NCBI RefSeq assembly: GCF_025917315.1
Contig: NZ_CP080627.1
Location: 3,708,458-3,772,457 of the forward strand
Source: Halomonas qaidamensis
GTDB lineage: Bacteria > Pseudomonadota > Gammaproteobacteria > Pseudomonadales > Halomonadaceae
Reading direction: 5' to 3'
DNA length: 64,000 nucleotides
In this document: one piece after another, positions 53,332 through 62,829 of the stretch
Numbering within the stretch: the first letter of the stretch is position 1
How the letters are laid out: each line of letters opens with the position of its first letter
The notes under the pieces: generated by a model
The model's input: only the letters and a program-made list of their open reading frames with translations
What the model was told of the DNA's origin: nothing
Databases searched by the model: none
Program-made: the position numbers and the translations under genes

Positions 53332-54162
53332 CTACAGCATGGGTATGGGGGCGTTAAGGTATTCGTCTAAGATAGATTCTTGTAGGCTGGCCCCTGGCGC
53401 TAGATTCCATAGCCGGTTTTCTATACCTCTAGCAATAAGATGGATGACCGCAGACTCAATCGCCGACATAACCGCTAGCTGCACAGGCTCATTGGTAGTA
53501 ATACCTGCCTCGGCTTCTAATAATCGGCTAAAGTCGATAAAGCGATAAACCCCAGCTCTTAGCTCTTTGGAGTAGATCGTTTTGGTGGTCGTGACGTTGG
53601 CCAATATTTCGCCGGTTGATATTTCGACGGCACGTAAATTAACCGTCACCTGATCCACTTGGTACTGGCCTGATGCACCTATGCCGAAATATTCCGCACC
53701 GGCGCCTCCGGTTCGTATGTTGGATTCGTAGGCAATAATGCCCCCTTCAAGCATTACCGAGGCTGCCCTTAACGATGGTAACGTATCAGGCTGACCAAAC
53801 CGCTCGAATTCTGCGCGAATAATACGACGTTCGGTTAATAAGTTCTGTAACCCAACCCGTTCTAGGGGAATAAACCAGCCAGAGTCTGAGAGGGCGCCGG
53901 TAAGCATTGCCGCTGCCCCTTGGGTCACCGCTGTAGAGAAGGTACTTGCAGGGGCTGGCCGGTATTGACCTGTTTGGTCGCGGAAGTCATATACGGAAAC
54001 AAAAATCTTACCCGCTGGCGGCGGTAGCGCAACAAGATCCTGATAGGTTGAGCCTCGTGGTGTTAAGGTTGCTTCAGCACCTTCTAAATTTTCTGATGTG
54101 GCTACCACCCCTGCGCAGCCGCTCAGCAAGCTGACAATGATAAGTGAGGCAATGATTTTCAT
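53332..54162 (-). CDS. csgG: Curli secretion channel CsgG
   Basis: Outer-membrane lipoprotein that assembles the nonameric curli export pore. The 276-residue protein has the lipobox LLSGC at about residue 16, the CsgG segment PPPAGKIFVSVYDFRDQTGQYRPAPASTFSTAVTQGAA, and the RAEFERFGQPDTLPSLRAASVMLEGGI region. It is last in csgD-E-F-G and is followed by a terminator. Confidence 0.96.
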   Translation of the reverse strand: MKIIASLIIVSLLSGCAGVVATSENLEGAEATLTPRGSTYQDLVALPPPAGKIFVSVYDFRDQTGQYRPAPASTFSTAVTQGAAAMLTGALSDSGWFIPLERVGLQNLLTERRIIRAEFERFGQPDTLPSLRAASVMLEGGIIAYESNIRTGGAGAEYFGIGASGQYQVDQVTVNLRAVEISTGEILANVTTTKTIYSKELRAGVYRFIDFSRLLEAEAGITTNEPVQLAVMSAIESAVIHLIARGIENRLWNLAPGASLQESILDEYLNAPIPML

Positions 54163-54233
54163 AGTGATCCCCTGATGAAGCAGTTAGCGTTAAGCTTTAT
54201 TCTCAGTTGTTGGCTAGTTATTCTGCTTTTTTG

Positions 54234-54650
54234 TTAAGGATTAAATAAACCACCAACGCTTATTTCAGTGACATCACCCGTTACCTTATCAACTACTCTA
54301 ACCACTAGTTGGCCACTGTTATCGCTCACCACAACGCCAAACTCATCACTATCGAAACTACCTTCGCTAACTTCACCGCGGCTAACATCAGAGATAAGCT
54401 GTGATATCAAGCGGCTTTCTAAACTTTGTAGCAGTCGATCTGTGGAAGATAGTGATTGCACGCTGCGAGTATTTGGGTCTTTATTAGTATCTTGTGCTTG
54501 AGCTTTACCTAATAAATAACTACCGGCAAATGGATCACCACCAAAAGAGGGATTAATCGGTTGGTAAATTAATTCTCCCGAGTATGCATTTGTTCCTATG
54601 CCCATTACTGCTATTAACGTAGCGCAGCGAATTTTTACGCGAATGTTCAT
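54234..54650 (-). CDS. csgF: Curli assembly protein CsgF
   Basis: Exported factor that binds the CsgG pore exit and couples secretion to nucleation. The 138-residue protein has a signal peptide ending NAYSG and the conserved N-terminal mature motif ELIYQPINPSFGGDPF. Its start overlaps the csgE stop by one base. Confidence 0.95.
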   Translation of the reverse strand: MNIRVKIRCATLIAVMGIGTNAYSGELIYQPINPSFGGDPFAGSYLLGKAQAQDTNKDPNTRSVQSLSSTDRLLQSLESRLISQLISDVSRGEVSEGSFDSDEFGVVVSDNSGQLVVRVVDKVTGDVTEISVGGLFNP

Positions 54651-55165
54651 TAGAATAACTCCTCTTTTCCCAGGTCTTTATCTGATATAAGGGCAGATGC
54701 CAGCTGCTGCTGGAGAAGTGCCTCTTCCACAACTTGTACAGCTTCTCCGGCTATGCGGTCAGCTTCGCTAATCCTGGGAGAGAGCTGTGTCCTAAAGTAC
54801 ATGCGGTTGCCTTCCATAATGGCAACCTGACTACCCCAACGTGCATCGGGGCGCTCCTGAATGGTAATGGTGGCGTTGCCTATTAGTAGGCTATCCATGG
54901 CTCGTTGGCTGAAAGCACGATAGAAGGTCTTGCCAGCCATGGTTACCGTACGGTCCACCATGACGCCAGTGAGTTCACTACTGCCGCTTTGTCGGGATTG
55001 GATTTCTGGGCCATCGGGGCTTGATAGCTGATTAATTGCATCTACTTCTTCTTGTTCGCTGGCGGGTAAAGAACTAGGCTCGTTAGCTAAGACGCTTGTT
55101 AGCAGCGCGAAATAGACGACAAACGTAAGTAATACAGAGCGAGGTAATTGATAAAGTAGATACAT
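54650..55165 (-). CDS. csgE: Curli assembly chaperone CsgE
   Basis: Periplasmic specificity factor that caps CsgG and delivers curlins. The 171-residue protein has a signal peptide (ending LANE) and the CsgE core GVMVDRTVTMAGKTFYRAFS, LLIGNATITIQERPDARWGSQV, and YFRTQLSPR. It follows csgD after 22 bases and overlaps csgF by one base. Confidence 0.93.
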   Translation of the reverse strand: MYLLYQLPRSVLLTFVVYFALLTSVLANEPSSLPASEQEEVDAINQLSSPDGPEIQSRQSGSSELTGVMVDRTVTMAGKTFYRAFSQRAMDSLLIGNATITIQERPDARWGSQVAIMEGNRMYFRTQLSPRISEADRIAGEAVQVVEEALLQQQLASALISDKDLGKEELF

Positions 55166-55187
55166 GGCGATAGGGTCCTTTTGAAAG

Positions 55188-55880
55188 CTACCGATGGCGT
55201 TGTAAACTACGTGCGGTTTCTATGTTAGGTAGAATGGGACCAAGGTTTTGATGAATCCAATTAAGTGCTTGAATGCGGTTGTGTACATTAATTTTACGGA
55301 AAATGTTATATAGATGAGATTTGACGGTGTGTTCGCTTAAAAACAGTTTTTCGGCAATTTGTTGATTAGATGAGCCGGCGCTTAATAAAGAGATAATTTC
55401 CATTTCTCGGTTCGTTAAGCCACATGCAGGTCTGAAAGCATTACTTTGGTACTTACGGTAGAAAAGTATTAACCTTGCCATCAGTTCACGAGACATCCAC
55501 AGTTCATTATCTAATAAGGCGTGAATGCCTTTGCAAAATACCTCTAAGCTTTCGTTACGGTAAAAAATCCCTTTTAGTTGAGCGCAAGAAAGTGATTCTA
55601 ACGCGTGATCCATATCGCGAATATTGAAGGCCGCTAGCGGTGCTTTTGCCAGTGCGTCAGGAAGCTTTTCCTGCCAGTTTGGTAATATATCGGCATCAAT
55701 GTGGTCGCTGTCTATAAGAATAAGTAACTTGCCAGCGATTGTTGGTGGTAATACGGCATCAGGCGTGTAGGTATTAATTTTGCAGCCCGTCTGCGTTTGT
55801 AAATAGTCTACAAATAGCTGCAATTGTGGACTATTTTCAGTAATGATATACACCAGACCTGTGGTTTTTTCCTGCGGCAT
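55188..55880 (-). CDS. csgD: LuxR-family transcriptional regulator CsgD
   Basis: Master activator of curli and biofilm matrix genes. The 230-residue protein has a degenerate receiver-like N-terminal domain and a C-terminal LuxR helix-turn-helix (LTNREMEIISLLSAGSSNQQIA, LFLSEHTVKSHLYNIFRKINVHNR, about 150-205). It is the first gene of csgD-E-F-G, divergent from rdgB. Confidence 0.92.
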   Translation of the reverse strand: MPQEKTTGLVYIITENSPQLQLFVDYLQTQTGCKINTYTPDAVLPPTIAGKLLILIDSDHIDADILPNWQEKLPDALAKAPLAAFNIRDMDHALESLSCAQLKGIFYRNESLEVFCKGIHALLDNELWMSRELMARLILFYRKYQSNAFRPACGLTNREMEIISLLSAGSSNQQIAEKLFLSEHTVKSHLYNIFRKINVHNRIQALNWIHQNLGPILPNIETARSLQRHR

Positions 55881-56162
55881 TGGTTAGTCCTCATGGAAAG
55901 AAAGCGTGAATAAGTCTGCCTTTGATTGTTGCCTATGAGATACATTTCGTAAAGTTATGTTACTATAAAACTAGTAAAATAAATTTGAATATCGTTATTC
56001 ATTTTTTATATAAACATGCAATTAATTGATTAATAAATATTTTATTTACTAAATTAGTATTTTGAGATTCATTCGCTCGATTACCTTTGGTAACATTTTC
56101 TGGAATTTATACCCTCCACTTTTCCTGCGTAAACTGATGCTTTTTTATTTGGAGACATACGG
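55881..56162. promoter_or_regulatory. A+T-rich divergent promoter region csgD / rdgB
   Basis: 282 bases with one of the highest A+T contents of the window (especially 55950-56080). In enterobacteria the csgD promoter region is long, A+T-rich and binds many regulators (OmpR, IHF, H-NS, RpoS polymerase). The same general layout is seen here; specific sites could not be assigned by eye. Confidence 0.6.
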
Positions 56163-56771
56163 ATGTCATCTATTAAGACGCTGGTTTTAGCCAGCAATAA
56201 TGTTGGGAAGTTAAATGAATTCAATCAGTTGCTTACTCCCTTGGGGTTAGATGTTCGCCCACAATCTGAATTTGGTGTGCAAGAGGTTGATGAAACGGGG
56301 CTTACATTTGTAGAAAACGCATTACTGAAAGCTCGTGAAGCAAGTAATGTGAGTGGATTGCCTGCATTAGCAGATGACTCTGGCCTTGAAGTAGACGCAC
56401 TCAATGGTGCGCCAGGTATCTACTCAGCACGCTATGCTGGAGAACCTAAAAGTGATGAGCAAAATAATGAAAAGTTATTAACGTCGCTTAGCCCCTATGC
56501 TGAAGGTCAACGTAGCGGGCGTTATTGGTGTGTATTAGTCTATTTACGCCATCCAGAAGATCCTGTGCCTGTTATTGTGCAACGCAGTTGGGAAGGTGAA
56601 ATTCTGGCACATCCTCGCGGTAACGGTGGTTTTGGTTATGACCCCCTTTTTTGGCTACCGGATCAAGGAATGAGTGTTGCCGAGTTGCCCAGTGAAACTA
56701 AAAACCGGCTTAGTCATCGCGGACGGGCATTACAAGGCTTGGTAGAACTGTTGAAGGTGGCACATGGCTGA
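56163..56771 (+). CDS. rdgB: XTP/dITP diphosphatase RdgB
   Basis: House-cleaning pyrophosphatase removing dITP and XTP. The 202-residue protein has LVLASNNVGKLNEF at the N-terminus, ETGLTFVENALLKAR, ADDSGLEVDALNGAPGIYSARYAG, and GFGYDPLFWLP. It overlaps hemW by eight bases, the usual pairing. Confidence 0.96.
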   Translation: MSSIKTLVLASNNVGKLNEFNQLLTPLGLDVRPQSEFGVQEVDETGLTFVENALLKAREASNVSGLPALADDSGLEVDALNGAPGIYSARYAGEPKSDEQNNEKLLTSLSPYAEGQRSGRYWCVLVYLRHPEDPVPVIVQRSWEGEILAHPRGNGGFGYDPLFWLPDQGMSVAELPSETKNRLSHRGRALQGLVELLKVAHG

Positions 56772-57933
56772 GCTATTGCCACCCTTATCTCTTTACATAC
56801 ATACACCATGGTGTGTGCGTAAGTGCCCTTACTGTGATTTTAACTCCCATGAGCCAAGCACTGAGGAGCTGCCTGAAGCCGCTTATCTCAACGCTCTGCT
56901 CAATGATCTAGATGGTGATTTATCGTTAGCGGATGAAAGAGAGATTCAAACCATATTTATTGGTGGGGGTACACCAAGTCTCTTATCACCAGCTTTTTAT
57001 GATCAATTATTCAAAGAGATACGCCTTCGGCTGCCTTTCTCTTCTACTATAGAAATTACCCTAGAAGCCAATCCTGGCACGACCGAGCAGCAGCGGTTTA
57101 TTGGTTATCGAGAAGCTGGCATTAATCGTCTGTCTTTAGGAGTTCAGAGTTTTCGCCCTGAACAGCTTAGCGCGTTGGGGCGTATTCATAGTGGCCAAGA
57201 AGCTGTGAATGCTGTTCGCCAGGCCCGTGAAGCTGGGTTTGATAATCTCAATATTGATTTGATGCATGGGTTACCCAAGCAAACCCCGGCTCAAGCGATG
57301 GAGGATATTAATCAAGCATTGGATCTGGGACCAGAGCACCTTTCCTGGTATCAGTTAACGCTTGAACCTAATACGGCATTTTTCTCTCAGCCGCCTGTGT
57401 TACCAGAAGAAGAGGCACTCTGGGACATTCAAGAAGCTGGGCATCAACGCCTTGAGCAAGCTGGCTTACGACGCTATGAAATTTCCGCCTACGCGCGAGT
57501 AGAGCAACAAAGTCGGCACAATATTAATTATTGGCAGTTTGGCGATTACTTGGGTATTGGGGCGGGGGCTCATGGAAAGCTGACGACGGTTGACAGTCAG
57601 GGGCAGCGGCATATCGAAAGGCGCTGGAAAACACGTCAGCCAGAGGCTTATTTACGTCGTTCAAATGATCCGCGTGGCTTTGTGGCTGGCAAGCAGCCTA
57701 TAGCAACGCAGGAACTGCCCCTTGAATTTTCGATGAATGCGCTACGTTTAATCGATGGCGTCTCCATGGATGTCTGGACGGCTTACACAGGGCAGCCCCC
57801 AGCCGTGTTACTTGCACGGTTACACAGCGCCTATGAAAAAGGACTTTTAATGGAAATGCCCGAAAAGCTGCGTGCATCGCCTCAAGGTCTATTATTCTTG
57901 AATGAATTGCTGACATTAATAAGCGATGAGTGA
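56764..57933 (+). CDS. hemW: HemW-type radical SAM protein (haem chaperone)
   Basis: A 389-residue radical SAM protein with the cluster motif CVRKCPYCDF near residue 17, FIGGGTPSLLS and LSLGVQSFRPEQL. HemW binds haem and is thought to insert it into respiratory proteins; it resembles HemN but lacks the HemN N-terminal signature. It overlaps rdgB. Confidence 0.94.
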   Translation: MAELLPPLSLYIHTPWCVRKCPYCDFNSHEPSTEELPEAAYLNALLNDLDGDLSLADEREIQTIFIGGGTPSLLSPAFYDQLFKEIRLRLPFSSTIEITLEANPGTTEQQRFIGYREAGINRLSLGVQSFRPEQLSALGRIHSGQEAVNAVRQAREAGFDNLNIDLMHGLPKQTPAQAMEDINQALDLGPEHLSWYQLTLEPNTAFFSQPPVLPEEEALWDIQEAGHQRLEQAGLRRYEISAYARVEQQSRHNINYWQFGDYLGIGAGAHGKLTTVDSQGQRHIERRWKTRQPEAYLRRSNDPRGFVAGKQPIATQELPLEFSMNALRLIDGVSMDVWTAYTGQPPAVLLARLHSAYEKGLLMEMPEKLRASPQGLLFLNELLTLISDE

Positions 57934-57981
57934 TCAGCGATATATAAAGTAATTACCCTGAAGACTATCAAGGAGTGAGTG

Positions 57982-58662
57982 ATGCGTATTTCTCGACTAC
58001 TGACCCCGCTAGCGGCAGCCATTTTGTTAGCTGGCTGTGCTACCTCAGACCCTTATGGCGGTCAGACGCAGCGCTCTAGCACGGCGATGGGATCTGGCAT
58101 TGGTGCTGCCATTGGCGCTGCTGCTGGTGCGCTGTCTGGTGATGGCAGTACTAGCCGTCGCGATCGTGCCTTAATTGGTGCGGCGGTGGGTGCGGCAGCG
58201 GGTGCCGGTGTGGGCGTTTACATGGATCGTCAGGAACAACAGCTGCGTGAAAATCTCCAGGGCTCACGCATTGAGATCGACCGTCGTGGTGACGATATTG
58301 TGCTTAATATGCCTAGTGGCGTTACCTTTGGTTTCGACTCAGCCGACCTTACCAGCGAAGCACGTAACTCACTTAACCAAGTAGCGAATGTACTGACCCA
58401 GTATCAGGATACTCGCGTCAACATTGCTGGCCACACCGATAGCACAGGTGATGCAAGTTATAACCAACGTCTATCTGAGCGTCGTGCCCAGTCTGTTGGT
58501 AATTATCTTAGCCAAAATGGCGTTTCATCTGCCCGATTAAACACCAGGGGATACGGTGCGAATCAGCCGGTGGCTAGTAATGACTCTGAACAGGGGCGTG
58601 CACAAAACCGCCGCGTTGAAATCACCTTGACTCCGACGGGAGATGGACAAGGCCAACGCTAA
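57982..58662 (+). CDS. OmpA-family lipoprotein with glycine zipper (YiaD-like)
   Basis: A 226-residue outer-membrane lipoprotein: lipobox LAGC at about residue 18, a Gly/Ala zipper (GSGIGAAIGAAAGALSG and GAAVGAAAGAGVGVYMD), and a C-terminal OmpA peptidoglycan-binding domain (FGFDSADLTSEARNSL, NIAGHTDSTGDASYNQRLSERRAQSV, GYGANQPVASN, NRRVEI). The ATG at 57982 sits six bases after AGGAG; an adjacent upstream GTG is less likely. It probably tethers the outer membrane to the wall. Confidence 0.92.
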   Translation: MRISRLLTPLAAAILLAGCATSDPYGGQTQRSSTAMGSGIGAAIGAAAGALSGDGSTSRRDRALIGAAVGAAAGAGVGVYMDRQEQQLRENLQGSRIEIDRRGDDIVLNMPSGVTFGFDSADLTSEARNSLNQVANVLTQYQDTRVNIAGHTDSTGDASYNQRLSERRAQSVGNYLSQNGVSSARLNTRGYGANQPVASNDSEQGRAQNRRVEITLTPTGDGQGQR

Positions 58663-58692
58663 CGATTTGTAACCTCGGCATTGCCGATAAAC

Positions 58693-58722
58693 GCCCGCTA
58701 TGCTCACATAGCGGGCTTTTTT
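58693..58722 (+). terminator. Terminator after the OmpA-family gene
   Basis: GCCCGCTATG and CATAGCGGGC pair exactly around CTCA and are followed by six Ts. Confidence 0.95.
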
Positions 58723-58745
58723 CGATTCTCTGTTAGCGAGCGACT

Positions 58746-59591
58746 ATGCTGTCTTACCAACACGCTTACCATGCCGGTAACTTTGCCGATGTGCAGAAAC
58801 ATTTGACGCTTTACGCAGTGGCTGAGTATTTATTACGTAAAAAAACTGCCATTACATATGTAGATACTCATGCGGGACGGGGTCTTTATCCCCTTAACAC
58901 CAAAGAGACTCAGCGGCTTCAAGAGTACCGCGAGGGCATTTGGCCTCTATGGCAAGCACGTGGACAGCTAACGGACCCTTTACTAAACAGTTGGCTAACC
59001 ACGTTGGGCACTGCCCAGTCCAATGCTTCCGAGCTAACCCATTATCCTGGTTCACCGTGGTGGCTTTCTCAGCCGCTGCGTGAGCAAGATCGCCTGACGC
59101 TATTTGAGCTTCACCCAGGTGAGCATGAGCACTTAAGCGCACAGTCGCTGTCTCCTCAGGCGCAACGAACCTATGGAGATGGCCTGGCAGGCTTGAGTGG
59201 GCTAGTGCCTGTTGCAACACCGCGTTTATGCGTGTTGATTGACCCTAGCTACGAACGTAAAGCGGAATATCTAGAGGTGGTTGATGCGGTGGCTTATAGC
59301 TTGGCAAAAGTGCGACATGCGGTGTTACTGGTGTGGTACCCATTGCTACCAGCAGGCAACCACCACTCGCTGCTAAATGGCTTGAGGGAAAGTGGCATCC
59401 GTAAAATTTGGCGCAGTGAGCTTCAACGTTATACGCCCAACGAGCAGAGCCATGGCATGTACGGTAGTGGAATGCTGGTGATTAACCCGCCCTGGGGATT
59501 AGATGAGCGTCTAGCGGCGGCAATGGGCCACCTTACGCCGCTGCTAGGCACTGACAGTGACTATCGATCAGAGTGGCTGGTAGGCGAATAG
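58746..59591 (+). CDS. rlmJ: 23S rRNA (adenine(2030)-N6)-methyltransferase RlmJ
   Basis: SAM-dependent rRNA methyltransferase. The 281-residue protein begins MLSYQHAYHAGNFADVQKH and has YVDTHAGRGLYPL, TRLCVLIDPSYERKAEY (the DPPY-like catalytic motif as DPSY) and VINPPWGLDERL near the end. Length and ends match RlmJ. Confidence 0.93.
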   Translation: MLSYQHAYHAGNFADVQKHLTLYAVAEYLLRKKTAITYVDTHAGRGLYPLNTKETQRLQEYREGIWPLWQARGQLTDPLLNSWLTTLGTAQSNASELTHYPGSPWWLSQPLREQDRLTLFELHPGEHEHLSAQSLSPQAQRTYGDGLAGLSGLVPVATPRLCVLIDPSYERKAEYLEVVDAVAYSLAKVRHAVLLVWYPLLPAGNHHSLLNGLRESGIRKIWRSELQRYTPNEQSHGMYGSGMLVINPPWGLDERLAAAMGHLTPLLGTDSDYRSEWLVGE

Positions 59592-59629
59592 CTTGTTAGT
59601 CACTGCCTGTTATTGACCGAAGCAGATGA

Positions 59630-61000
59630 TTATTTCCCGATACAAAAACTGCCAAAGATTTCGCCGAGCAGGTCGTCAGCGCTAAATTCACCGGTAATTT
59701 CGCCTAACGCCTGCTGAGCATCGCGCAAGTCTTCGGCTAGCAATTCCCCTGCACCGTAGCCATCTAGCTGGGCGCGTCCAGTTTCCAGCGCAATCATAGC
59801 GCGGTCTAAGGCGTCTAAATGACGACGACGGGCTGAGAATCGTCCTTCAGTAGTCGCAGAAAATCCCATGATGTCTTTTAAATGAGATTTTAAGTTATCC
59901 ACACCCACACCCGTTTTCGCGGATAGCCTTATCGTTGGTGTGGTTGTGGATAAATCAATGCCAGCTTGTTCGGCACTTGTATCAATTTTATTTCGCACTA
60001 GCGTTAGACGCGTTTGATCGGGGAGTCTGGCGACAAATTCCGGCCAAATAGTCATAGGATCGGTCGCATCAGTCGTGGAGGCATCTACCAATAGCAGCAC
60101 GCGGTCGGCTTTTTCTATCTCTTCCCAAGCGCGGGCAACGCCTATTTTCTCTACGGCATCGGGAGTATCGCGTAACCCTGCGGTGTCGATAATATGCAGT
60201 GGCATGCCATCAATATGAATATATTCCCTCAGCACGTCACGCGTGGTGCCAGCAATATCCGTCACAATGGCAGTATCTTGTTCGGTCAGTGCATTGAGCA
60301 AGCTAGACTTACCGGCATTAGGTCGTCCAGCAATCACCACACTCATTCCTTCGCGTAATAGTGCCCCTTGGCCTGCGGCTTTGCGTACCGCTGTCAGCGC
60401 TTGCTGAACGCTATCTAAACGGTTGGCGACGTGGCCATCGGCTAAAAAGTCGATTTCCTCCTCTGGGAAATCAATCGCCGCTTCGACGTAAACCCGCAGC
60501 TCAATGAGGCGTTCCACTAATGCCGAGATGCGCTGGGAAAACTCGCCCTGCAACGAGCGTACCGCATTTTCGGCAGCGGAACGGGAAGTGGCATCTATCA
60601 GATCGGCAATGGCTTCGGCCTGGGCCAGATCCAACTTGTCGTTTAGAAAGGCTCGTTCTGAAAATTCACCCGGGCGTGCTAGACGTGCACCAAGCTGTAG
60701 GCAGCGTTCAAGCAGCATATCCATAATGATTGGCCCGCCATGTCCTTGCAGTTCAAGCACGTCCTCGCCGGTAAATGAGTGAGGCCCGTTGAACAGTAGG
60801 GCTATGCCTTCATCAATAATGCTCTCAGCGGCGTGAAACGGGCCATAGTGAGCGTAACGAGGGGAAGGGCAGTGGCCAAGTATGGCGGTGGCAATATCGT
60901 GGCAGGCAGGACCTGACACGCGAATAATGCCAACACCGCCGCGGCCAGGAGGCGTTGCTAGAGCGGTAATGGTGTCTTGGGTGTAAAGTCGGTCGGCCAT
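59630..61000 (-). CDS. mnmE: tRNA modification GTPase MnmE (TrmE)
   Basis: GTPase partner of MnmG in U34 tRNA modification. The 456-residue protein has an N-terminal folate-binding domain ([17 protein letters not shown]), the G domain with [15 protein letters not shown] near residue 224 and [14 protein letters not shown], and the C-terminal cysteine motif FCIGK. It is separated from mnmG by about 18 kb and from yidC by a hairpin. Confidence 0.97.
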   Translation of the reverse strand: MADRLYTQDTITALATPPGRGGVGIIRVSGPACHDIATAILGHCPSPRYAHYGPFHAAESIIDEGIALLFNGPHSFTGEDVLELQGHGGPIIMDMLLERCLQLGARLARPGEFSERAFLNDKLDLAQAEAIADLIDATSRSAAENAVRSLQGEFSQRISALVERLIELRVYVEAAIDFPEEEIDFLADGHVANRLDSVQQALTAVRKAAGQGALLREGMSVVIAGRPNAGKSSLLNALTEQDTAIVTDIAGTTRDVLREYIHIDGMPLHIIDTAGLRDTPDAVEKIGVARAWEEIEKADRVLLLVDASTTDATDPMTIWPEFVARLPDQTRLTLVRNKIDTSAEQAGIDLSTTTPTIRLSAKTGVGVDNLKSHLKDIMGFSATTEGRFSARRRHLDALDRAMIALETGRAQLDGYGAGELLAEDLRDAQQALGEITGEFSADDLLGEIFGSFCIGK

Positions 61001-61053
61001 GGCGCTTCTCGTTGGTGTATGGCGAAGATTGTCGCGTTGTTCATCCTAAAACG

Positions 61054-61081
61054 CCAGACCCCCGCTAAGGCGGGGGTCTGG
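61054..61081 (-). terminator. Terminator between yidC and mnmE
   Basis: CCAGACCCCCGC and GCGGGGGTCTGG pair completely around a four-base loop; the minus strand then reads CGTTTTAGG. It should end or reduce yidC transcription before mnmE. Confidence 0.8.
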
Positions 61082-61101
61082 GAGTAGGAGAAGGGTGCGT
61101 G

Positions 61102-62787
61102 TTACTTGGTTCGCAACCCTTTGCCGACGTTCGGATCATTCTCAATATTACGCGTAATGAGGTACTGCTGCGCCACCGAGATGATGTTGTTGACGACCCA
61201 GTAGATAACTAGACCTGCTGGGAACCACAAGAAGAAGAAGGTGAAGATAATCGGCAACATCTTCATAATCTTCGCCTGCATGGGATCGGGCGGTGTTGGG
61301 TTCAGCATCTGCTGAACGAACATCGAGATCCCCATCAGAATTGGCAAGATAAAGTACGGATCTTTCACTGACAAATCTTGAATCCAGAATATGAACGGTG
61401 CATGGCGCAGTTCAACAGATTCAAGCAGCATCCAATAAAGGGCAATGAACACTGGCATCTGGACAAGGATCGGTAAACAGCCACCCAAAGGATTAATCTT
61501 TTCCTTCTGGTAGAACTTCATCATCTCTTGAGACATTTTCTGGCGATCATCGCCATACATCTCTTTGAGACGCTGCATTTCCGGACCAAGCTTACGCATG
61601 CGCGCCATTGACTTGTAGGCTTTAGCAGATAGCGGGAACAGCACCAATTTCACTAGTACGGTCAGTAAGACAATCGACCAACCCCAGTTGCCAACGATGT
61701 CGTGGATCTTGTCCAGCAACCAGAACAGCGGGTTGGCGATAAACCACAGCCAACCATAATCGACGGTTAAGCGTAAGTTGGGAGCGACTTGCTCAAGGTA
61801 ATCTTGAACTTTGGGCCCCATGTACAGCGTTGCGCTTAGCGTTGCCTCGCCATTAGCGGCCACACTGCTCGTGGGGCCAGCAAATGCTACGACATTACGA
61901 TCACGTGAATCGGTAGTGACATAGTAAAGGTTTTGCTGATCCTGAGCAGGCGCCCAGGCAGACACAAAGTAGTGTTGGATAATGGCAATCCAACCACCTT
62001 GAGCTTCACGGTTTTCAAAGTTACGGCTCTGAATAGCATCAAAGTCGATCTTTTCATACCGTGCGTCTGGAGTAGAGTAAGCAGCCCCAAGATAGGAATT
62101 CATGCCCATGGCAACGCCACTAGAGGGATCGGGGCTGTTATCGCGGGCAAGTTGACCTATAAAGCGTGCGCTAACCGGTGATTCGGTGTTATTAGCTAAA
62201 TAGTAGCTAACGTTGACCGCGTAGTTGCCGCGTTCAAACGTCAGGCGCTTAATAACTTCGACGCCGTTAACTTCCGCTGTTAAATCAACACTTAGCTGCT
62301 CTTCATTGTTACCTAAGCGGTACTCGGTACGCTCGGGCGTGAAGGCAATGCGGCTAGCCTGACCGTCCAGTTGAAGACCTGAACGGGCGACGTAGCTGCG
62401 TGATGAGTTATCAGAAAGCAATACGTAGTTACGATCTGAGTCCAGCGTTAACTTATGCTGCGGTAGGGCGGCGTACACGATATCGCCACCGTGCGGGTCA
62501 ATACGCACGTCGAGAACATCGGTTGTAACAGCAATAAAGTCTCGGCTTGATGCGTTGCTTTCCATTTCCCCAGGCATACCTTCACTAATGGCATTCTGAG
62601 GAGCTGACGAGCTTGGCACCGATAAATCATCGCTATCATTACTATTGATAGGTGAGCCGTTGCTGCTTTGGGTAATCTCAGGCGTCGAATCGACGCTTGT
62701 TTGCCCATAATCCTGATTCCACTGTACAACCAATAGATAGGCAAGTACTGCCAGTGGAATCAGTAATAAAAGTCGTTTTACGTCCAT
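61102..62787 (-). CDS. yidC: Membrane protein insertase YidC
   Basis: Inserts and folds inner-membrane proteins with or without SecYEG. The 561-residue protein has an N-terminal TM anchor (LLLLIPLAVLAYLLVVQW), a large periplasmic domain with a Ser/Asp-rich acidic linker (about 35-75), and the C-terminal TM core with MRKLGPEMQRLKEMYGDDRQKMSQEMM and NPLGGCLPILVQMPVFIALYWML. It lies downstream of rnpA after a folded gap. Confidence 0.96.
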   Translation of the reverse strand: MDVKRLLLLIPLAVLAYLLVVQWNQDYGQTSVDSTPEITQSSNGSPINSNDSDDLSVPSSSAPQNAISEGMPGEMESNASSRDFIAVTTDVLDVRIDPHGGDIVYAALPQHKLTLDSDRNYVLLSDNSSRSYVARSGLQLDGQASRIAFTPERTEYRLGNNEEQLSVDLTAEVNGVEVIKRLTFERGNYAVNVSYYLANNTESPVSARFIGQLARDNSPDPSSGVAMGMNSYLGAAYSTPDARYEKIDFDAIQSRNFENREAQGGWIAIIQHYFVSAWAPAQDQQNLYYVTTDSRDRNVVAFAGPTSSVAANGEATLSATLYMGPKVQDYLEQVAPNLRLTVDYGWLWFIANPLFWLLDKIHDIVGNWGWSIVLLTVLVKLVLFPLSAKAYKSMARMRKLGPEMQRLKEMYGDDRQKMSQEMMKFYQKEKINPLGGCLPILVQMPVFIALYWMLLESVELRHAPFIFWIQDLSVKDPYFILPILMGISMFVQQMLNPTPPDPMQAKIMKMLPIIFTFFFLWFPAGLVIYWVVNNIISVAQQYLITRNIENDPNVGKGLRTK

Positions 62788-62829
62788 GAGGGTTCTGCCC
62801 GATGGGTGGTGAACATGCTAATGGCGCAG

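Noticed and set aside
61901..61916. Possible parS site (ATCACGTGAA core) inside yidC
   Set aside because: Only about 10 of 16 positions match TGTTTCACGTGAAACA and the palindrome is incomplete.
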